A program made the translations under genes and the position numbers. Source: Actinobacteria bacterium UBA4719 (GTDB lineage: Bacteria; Actinomycetota; Actinomycetes; Actinomycetales; Dermatophilaceae). From it: a stretch of 9,146 nt of DNA. Location: contig DHJN01000231.1 in assembly GCA_002404345.1 (NCBI GenBank), positions 1-9,146 of the forward strand, read 5' to 3'. Shown one piece after another: positions 5,835 through 9,146 of the stretch. The notes below the pieces were generated by a model. It did no database searches. It was not told the DNA's origin and saw only the letters and a program-made list of their open reading frames with translations. How positions within the stretch are numbered: position 1 is the first letter of the stretch; every line of letters begins with the position of its first letter.

Positions 5835-6179
5835 TAGGCGGGGTGTTCCGCATACGGATCGGCTTGCGAGGAGCGGTGGCGCCTAGGTTGGAGCGGCAGT
5901 AGCCGCCGAGTTCGGGCGCGCGACGCCCGCCGAACCACAGTTCCTCCCGGCGAGCCGCGAAACCGAGCGACGGTGCTGCTCAAGCACACCACGTAGGGAT
6001 CCGCGTTGGCGATCTCGACCGGCAGCGCCTCGCGTGTTCGGCTTGAGACGGGAATGCACGAGGATGTCCGGCAGAACGTGCTGCTCGGCGGTGATGCGCC
6101 AGTCCGCGGTAACCCTCGGATCCGCGGGACGGGACAGTCGCCCTTCATGGGTTCGTAGGGAGCGAACCGCCGGGATCGG
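5835..6179 (-). pseudogene. Decayed gene of unknown family with at least two frameshifts
   Basis: Three stretches in different frames of the - strand look like coding sequence and follow one another. The first, about 6030-6179, starts right after the DUF3037 stop codon and contains RVTADWRITAEQHVLPDILV and HSRLKPNTR. The second, about 5955-6029, contains EALPVEIANADPYVVCLSST. The third, about 5850-5955, contains RREELWFGGRRAPELGGYCR. Each has GC-rich third positions and ordinary protein composition, while the other frames over the same bases are Arg/Ser/Pro-rich. The simplest reading is a former gene broken by two small indels, with no usable start codon in its first frame. I do not recognise the family. 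Its left end runs into the motif of the dispersed repeat at 5846-5868. Confidence 0.4.
5846..5868 (+). repeat. Dispersed repeat motif, single copy
   Basis: The segment runs from TTCCGCATACGG to GGATCGGCTTGCG. The last 14 bases, CGGATCGGCTTGCG, are identical to part of the repeat copy at 8957-9056 (9040-9053), and TTCCGCATACGGA is the reverse complement, with one partner base changed at most, of the TTCCGTATGCGGAA element at 8957-8970. It lies between the toxin-antitoxin operon and the HipA-like module. Confidence 0.45.
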
Positions 6180-6566
6180 TCAGCCGACCATGCGTGCCAG
6201 GAGCCGCTCGAGCTCGGCCGCGGGGTCGGTGGTGAGACCACCGTGGACCGGGCCTGGCTGGACGACCGTGCTCCGGGGCGCAGCGAGCCAGCCGAAGCGT
6301 TGGCCGAGTGTGTCCAGCAAGGGGCGTCCGGGCGCCTGTTCCCCGCGGCAGATAGCGCATACAGCCTGCAGCGTCGCATCAACCGACCCAAGGTCCAGGT
6401 CGGGCGACAAGGACCTCAGCCGGTCAGGATCCACGACGAAGGCGCAGTCCAGGAAGTCGACCGCCTGGCTGTGGATGACGACGCCGACGTTGGTGAACTC
6501 GTCGCGGTCGACGCGCGGGACGCAGCGCAGTACGACGTACTGGTAGCTCACCAGTGGCGAGGTCAT
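6180..6566 (-). CDS. DUF3037 family protein, partner of a HipA-like kinase
   Basis: The 128-residue product starts at the ATG at 6566, which overlaps the stop codon of the HipA-like gene by four bases (ATGA); GGGGTGG upstream can serve as ribosome-binding site. Residues 8-30 carry the family signature YQYVVLRCVPRVDRDEFTNV and GVV, and residues about 86-122 carry the second conserved block GWLAAPRSTVVQPGPVHGGL followed by TTDPAAELERLL. No catalytic motif or membrane segment is seen, and the function of DUF3037 proteins is not known. These proteins are often encoded beside small HipA-like kinases, as here, which suggests a joint role such as regulator, substrate or antagonist of the kinase; that role is inferred from position only. 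Confidence 0.8.
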   Translation of the reverse strand: MTSPLVSYQYVVLRCVPRVDRDEFTNVGVVIHSQAVDFLDCAFVVDPDRLRSLSPDLDLGSVDATLQAVCAICRGEQAPGRPLLDTLGQRFGWLAAPRSTVVQPGPVHGGLTTDPAAELERLLARMVG

Positions 6567-7333
6567 GAGGGACCACCCCGCGGCAGCCACGCCGACGGAT
6601 TGTCAAGGCGCGCAAGCAGACTCAGGCGGTATGCCGTCCGGACAGCCTCGGCATCTGGCATGGCGTCCGTCGGCTCCAGCCACTCGTCCGGGACCTGGGC
6701 AAGGGCACCGTCGAGCAGTGCAGCCAAGACGATGTCGGCGAGGTCGTCGTGCATGGGTGAGAGGTCATCCGCGACGTCGAGCAGCACGTGTTTGCTGGCG
6801 TCGAACGGCTGGCCGGCAAACCGCGCGGGGTCGGAGCCACGGTTGGGCCACGAGTGGTGGAAGTACAGTGCGGCCCCGTGGTCGATGGCCCACATCTGGC
6901 CGTGCCACACCAACAGGTTGGGGTTGCTCCACGTGCGGTCCACGTTAGCCGTGAAGGCGTCAAGCCACAGGACCCTTGCCGCTTCCTCGGGTGACGGAGG
7001 CCGCGAGCCGTCGTAGCCGAAGGAGCCGGGCAGGAAGTCCACGCCGAGATTCAGTCCGACACTGGCCGCCAGCAGGTCCTGAACCTCTTCGTCTGCTTCA
7101 TACTTGGCGATCCGGGCATCCAGCGTCACCGCGCGCATCTCGGGGACACGCAGCCCGATCGCCCGGCCGATCTGGCCGACGATCACCTCAGCGACCAACA
7201 CCTTGAGCCCTTGACCCGCGCCACGGAACTTCACGACGTAGGTGCCATCGTCGTCGGCTTCGACGATGCCCGGCAGCGATCCGCCTTCGCGAAGTGGCGT
7301 GACGTACCGGATCGCCTGGACGTGTTCGAGCAC
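6563..7333 (-). CDS. HipA-like kinase domain protein
   Basis: The 256-residue product starts at the GTG at 7333. It has the core of the HipA-type kinase fold: GTYVVKF with Lys35 as likely ATP-binding lysine, the catalytic segment AFTANVDRTWSNPNLLVW with Asp132 and Asn137, and AIDHGAALYF with the metal-binding Asp151 in the DFG-like place. It is much shorter than classical HipA (about 440 residues) and lacks the N-terminal subdomain, as is usual for the compact HipA-like family. HipA phosphorylates glutamyl-tRNA synthetase; the substrate of this compact branch is not known. There is no HipB-type DNA-binding gene next to it. The following gene is a DUF3037 protein with a 4-base overlap, so the two are translated together. 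Confidence 0.82.
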   Translation of the reverse strand: MLEHVQAIRYVTPLREGGSLPGIVEADDDGTYVVKFRGAGQGLKVLVAEVIVGQIGRAIGLRVPEMRAVTLDARIAKYEADEEVQDLLAASVGLNLGVDFLPGSFGYDGSRPPSPEEAARVLWLDAFTANVDRTWSNPNLLVWHGQMWAIDHGAALYFHHSWPNRGSDPARFAGQPFDASKHVLLDVADDLSPMHDDLADIVLAALLDGALAQVPDEWLEPTDAMPDAEAVRTAYRLSLLARLDNPSAWLPRGGPS

Positions 7334-7339
7334 TCGGAC

Positions 7340-7345
7340 AGCCTA
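7340..7345 (-). promoter_or_regulatory. Candidate -10 box for a leaderless HipA-like/DUF3037 operon
   Basis: TAGGCT on the - strand matches TANNNT and ends exactly six bases before the GTG start at 7333. No Shine-Dalgarno is found at proper distance, and no -35 box is clear. Confidence 0.4.
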
Positions 7346-7380
7346 GTGCGACCACGATATGCGCGCGGCCGCGCTCGGGC

Positions 7381-7572
7381 CACTCCGCGGCACTCTCACT
7401 GGCCGACTTCTAGCGGGTCGCCCGGCAGGACCTGCCCGAGGCGGTCACACTGCTGGTGGCTGGTCACTCGATCGTCGAGGGACTAGCCCCGGCGCTGCAC
7501 CCGCGGTCATGGATGGTAGTGCGTGGGCGGTTCGGTTCGCCTCGGTTCCCGCCGCCGCCGGTGGCAGGCTGA
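7381..7572 (+). pseudogene. Possible gene relic with an internal stop codon
   Basis: One + frame reads SALSLADF, a TAG stop at 7411-7413, then RVARQDLPEAVTLLVAGHSI and VEGLAPALHPRSWMVVRG up to a Pro-rich end and TGA at 7570-7572. Third positions are GC-rich on both sides of the stop and the reading continues sensibly across it, as if a Tyr codon had become TAG. No family is recognised. The gap 7334-7623 holds nothing else convincing, apart from a short - strand stretch (7582-7640, SPGDDHVAGFTALAKALFG then TGA) that may be the tail of another lost gene. Confidence 0.2.
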
Positions 7573-7623
7573 CCGCGGTACTCAGCCGAACAGGGCCTTG
7601 GCCAGCGCGGTGAATCCGGCGAC

Positions 7624-8043
7624 ATGATCGTCTCCGGGAGAGGTTCCCCGCACACCGGCTTCGGCATGGCCGCGCTCGCGATGGGCACACCCTGGCTGGC
7701 GCTCTCCGGTGGCCGCTGGTTCGAGTGGTACTTCAACCACGTGCCGTTCCGCAGCATCGTGCCCGACACCCGGCGCTTTCCCTGCTTCTCCCAGTTCATC
7801 GCCGACACCCCCGCACCCGACGGCGACGACGGGGACAGGATCCCCAGCATGACCCGCGCCCGGATCAACGACGACCTGCCACGGATCGTCCAGGCCGCCG
7901 ACCAACTGCTGCGCAACGCTGTTCCCTACGAGCGGTGCCTCGACGACTACGTCCGCGACCTCCTCGCCGCTCACGACGGCGACACGTCAGCCCTCTGGTC
8001 CTTCGGCAACGTGCACCTCCAGCACGTCACCGCTCCGAGCTGA
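7624..8043 (+). pseudogene. C-terminal fragment of a glycosyltransferase (GT9-like)
   Basis: The 139-codon frame from the ATG at 7624 to TGA at 8041-8043 contains SPHTGFGMAALAMGTPWLAL, then GGRWFEWYFNHVPFRSIVPD and a helical end with RINDDLPRIVQAADQLL. The first block resembles the nucleotide-sugar-binding loop in the C-terminal half of heptosyltransferase-like (GT9-type) enzymes, which have about 350-400 residues; the N-terminal Rossmann half is missing. The loop normally reads as an unbroken IVSPHTGFG-like string, but here GGG AGA GGT TCC adds four residues (IVSGRGSPHTG), which would disturb the fold. The frame is open upstream to 7573 without a start or ribosome-binding site. An inactive remnant is most likely; assignment to GT9 is by recognition of the motif pattern only. 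Confidence 0.5.
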
Positions 8044-8061
8044 CTCCTGTCACGGACGCTC

Positions 8062-8086
8062 CCGCAAGCGGAACCGTCTGTGGGCG
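8062..8086 (-). repeat. Dispersed repeat motif CCGCAAGCGGAACC
   Basis: The segment CCGCAAGCGGAACCGTCTGT and the following GGGCG match the first part of the repeat copy at 1478-1581 (CCGCAAGCGGAACGGTCTAC then GGGTG), about 24 of 30 bases over the longer alignment. The core CCGC-AA-GCGG is a small inverted repeat. It lies just after the glycosyltransferase relic. Confidence 0.4.
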
Positions 8087-8139
8087 CGGTAGGAGGACTC
8101 CGACCAGGTCGCAGAGAAGCCTCGGATCACCACAACGGG

Positions 8140-8151
8140 ATCCGCATGCGG
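8140..8151. repeat. Palindromic motif ATCCGCATGCGG
   Basis: CCGCATGCGG (8142-8151) is a perfect 10-bp palindrome and fits the core CCGCWWGCGG shared by the other dispersed motifs in the window. The gap from 8044 to 8340 has this motif, the one at 8062, and no convincing gene. Confidence 0.35.
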
Positions 8152-8340
8152 GGTTTGGGAACCTCGGCCAGACGGGTGGTTGGGCGATGGATCAAGGGTG
8201 TCGACCAAACGCGGCGATCGACCGCGGCGTGCCGTAGGTGGCTGCATCGCCTGGACCAACCGCACGGAGTGGCCCGCATCGAACCATTCTTTCTGCGGTA
8301 TCGGCAACGCCGCTCCAAGCGGTGATGGAAGTATGGCTGT

Positions 8341-8910
8341 GTGCCGTTCACACGACTCGTCCAACGCGACGACGCTCCTGCCATTGCCGAGATTCTTAAC
8401 AGAAACCGCGAGTTCATGGCGCCGACGGAACCTGATCGAGACGAAGGCTTCTATACAGTCGAAGGCCAGTCGCAGATCATCGGATTGGCTCTCACCGAGC
8501 ACCAGGCCGGTATACGGCTTCCCCATGTGATTCTGGATGACGACGGCAGTGTGGTGGGTCGTGCAACGCTGAACGAGATCGTTCGTGGGCCCCTTCAATC
8601 CGCGAGCTTAGGTTACTACGTGGACGGACGGCGCAACGGTCGCGGACTAGCCAGCCGCGCGACAGCTGAGATGGTTTCGATCGCTTTCGGGGAACTCGGG
8701 CTGCATCGTGTCCAGGCCGGCACGCAGCCCGAGAACCTCGCTTCACAACGAGTGCTCATCAAGAACAGTTTTCGCCAGTACGGCTACGCCCCGGAATATC
8801 TGAAACTCGCCGGCGAGTGGCGAGACGAACTCCTCTTCCAGCGGCTCGCCACCGACCTGGTCGACGAGCCAGCAGCGGACTACCCAAGGACCGCGATTTC
8901 ACTGCCGTGA
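8341..8910 (+). CDS. GNAT-family N-acetyltransferase (RimJ/RimL-like)
   Basis: The 189-residue product starts at the GTG at 8341; a TGA at 8323-8325 blocks any longer form and GGAAG lies nine bases upstream. It has the full GNAT order: an N-terminal strand-helix TRLVQRDDAPAIAEILN, strands HVILDDDGSVVGRATL (about 62-77) and ASLGYYVD (88-95), the acetyl-CoA pyrophosphate loop RRNGRGLA (97-104), then helix alpha-3, LGLHRVQAGTQPENLASQRV (119-138) with Asn132, and KNSFRQYGYAPEYLKLAGEW. The PENLASQRVL and GYAPEYLKLAGEWRDEL segments are typical of the RimJ/RimL branch, which acetylates protein N-termini and, in some members, small molecules or antibiotics. The substrate cannot be told. It is a single gene flanked on both sides by dispersed repeat motifs. 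It appears intact. Confidence 0.9.
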   Translation: MPFTRLVQRDDAPAIAEILNRNREFMAPTEPDRDEGFYTVEGQSQIIGLALTEHQAGIRLPHVILDDDGSVVGRATLNEIVRGPLQSASLGYYVDGRRNGRGLASRATAEMVSIAFGELGLHRVQAGTQPENLASQRVLIKNSFRQYGYAPEYLKLAGEWRDELLFQRLATDLVDEPAADYPRTAISLP

Positions 8911-8927
8911 AGCTACTTCGTAGCCAC
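8907..8927 (+). terminator. Hairpin at the stop codon of the acetyltransferase gene
   Basis: GCTAC-TTC-GTAGC (8912-8924) pairs perfectly, and GTG/CAC outside it adds three pairs after a 2-base bulge. The stem includes the stop codon of the acetyltransferase gene. No U-tract follows. Confidence 0.35.
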
Positions 8928-8956
8928 GTCCGCGTCGGCGGAGCGCCGAGATGCGG

Positions 8957-9056
8957 TTCCGTATGCGGAACCTTGGTTTAGGGTCGCTCGTTGGTCGAAG
9001 ACTTCTCCGCCGGCTGGCGCTGACCGGTACTTCGTTTGCGGATCGGCTTGCGGCAC
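8957..9056 (+). repeat. Dispersed repeat, copy 2 of about 100 bp
   Basis: It begins with TTCCGTATGCGGAACC and ends with TTCGTTTGCGGATCGGCTTG then CGGCAC, in the same order and orientation as the copy at 1478-1581. From the end of the GCGGAAC core to TTCGTTTG the distance is 65 bases here and 73 in copy 1. The last 46 bases match copy 1 at about 41 positions. In the + frame both encode similar peptides, ALTGTSFADRLAA here and ALTGSSFGDPLAA in copy 1, with mild changes. Confidence 0.5.
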
Positions 9057-9069
9057 AGCCGAAGGTTGA

Positions 9070-9146
9070 TCGGCCACCCCCTGCGACAGCTCGATCTACG
9101 TCGTGCGCCACCCTTCCGGGAAGGCTCGATCCCCCGTTATGACGTC
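9070..9146 (+). other. Possible coding fragment cut by the window end
   Basis: After the repeat, one + frame begins just past a TGA (9067-9069) and reads SATPCDSSIYVVRHPSGKAR then SPVMT to the window end. Its composition looks like protein and third positions are GC-rich, but there is no start codon with a ribosome-binding site, so it could be a remnant or chance. No family is recognised. Confidence 0.2.

Noticed and set aside
7582..7974. 130-codon open frame on the - strand
   Set aside because: Antisense to the glycosyltransferase remnant. Only its last 19 codons look like coding sequence and they are too short to support a gene.
8050..8598. 182-codon open frame on the - strand
   Set aside because: Half of it is antisense to the acetyltransferase; the rest covers repeat-rich intergenic sequence and shows no recognisable domain.
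1..9146. Search for tRNA genes, CRISPR repeats or transposase genes
   Set aside because: No T-loop-like GGTTCRANTCC with a matching acceptor stem, no regularly spaced repeats and no transposase or recombinase motif was seen. The dispersed repeats are too few and uneven for a CRISPR array.

Overview
The window reads as a stretch of an actinobacterial chromosome. It is GC-rich with strong G/C in third codon positions. GTG starts are common, at least two genes look leaderless with TANNNT-type -10 boxes directly before the start codon (a third is similar), and several families present (the LPPEEFTAAR coiled-coil protein, HipA-like kinase plus DUF3037, a two-domain ABM protein) are typical of actinomycetes. 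No rRNA, tRNA, CRISPR array or intact insertion sequence was seen. The content is that of an accessory region: short autonomous modules separated by decayed genes and short dispersed repeats.

Layout, left to right. 1-146: C-terminus of an unrecognised + strand gene cut by the window edge. 413-1036 (-): a protein with two tandem antibiotic-biosynthesis-monooxygenase-like domains, with a clear Shine-Dalgarno and a perfect 9-bp hairpin just upstream. 1176-1421 (+): the C-terminal relic of an ABC-2 type transporter permease. 1422-1703: gene-poor, holding one copy of a roughly 100-bp repeat. 1704-2561 (-): a coiled-coil protein of an actinobacterial family of unknown function. 2973-4360 (+): the best-defined system in the window, a protealysin-type M4 metalloprotease followed with a 1-nt overlap by its predicted cognate inhibitor, emfourin. 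4589-4942 (-): a small cupin with a good leaderless promoter. 5251-5801 (-): a Phd/YefM antitoxin and RelE/ParE toxin with a 4-nt overlap. 5835-6179 (-): an unrecognised gene decayed by frameshifts. 6180-7333 (-): a HipA-like kinase and a DUF3037 protein with a 4-nt overlap. 7381-8043 (+): relics, including the C-terminal part of a glycosyltransferase. 8341-8910 (+): a GNAT acetyltransferase. 8911-9146: a second copy of the roughly 100-bp repeat and a possible coding fragment at the edge.

Three translationally coupled pairs stand out: protease/inhibitor, antitoxin/toxin and HipA-like kinase/DUF3037. In the first two the overlap links a potentially harmful protein to its antagonist. In the third the logic is unknown. 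No larger undescribed multi-gene system is evident. The strongest leads are the actinobacterial protealysin-emfourin operon, the HipA-like/DUF3037 pair, the leaderless promoters, and the repeat family that sits only between the modules.
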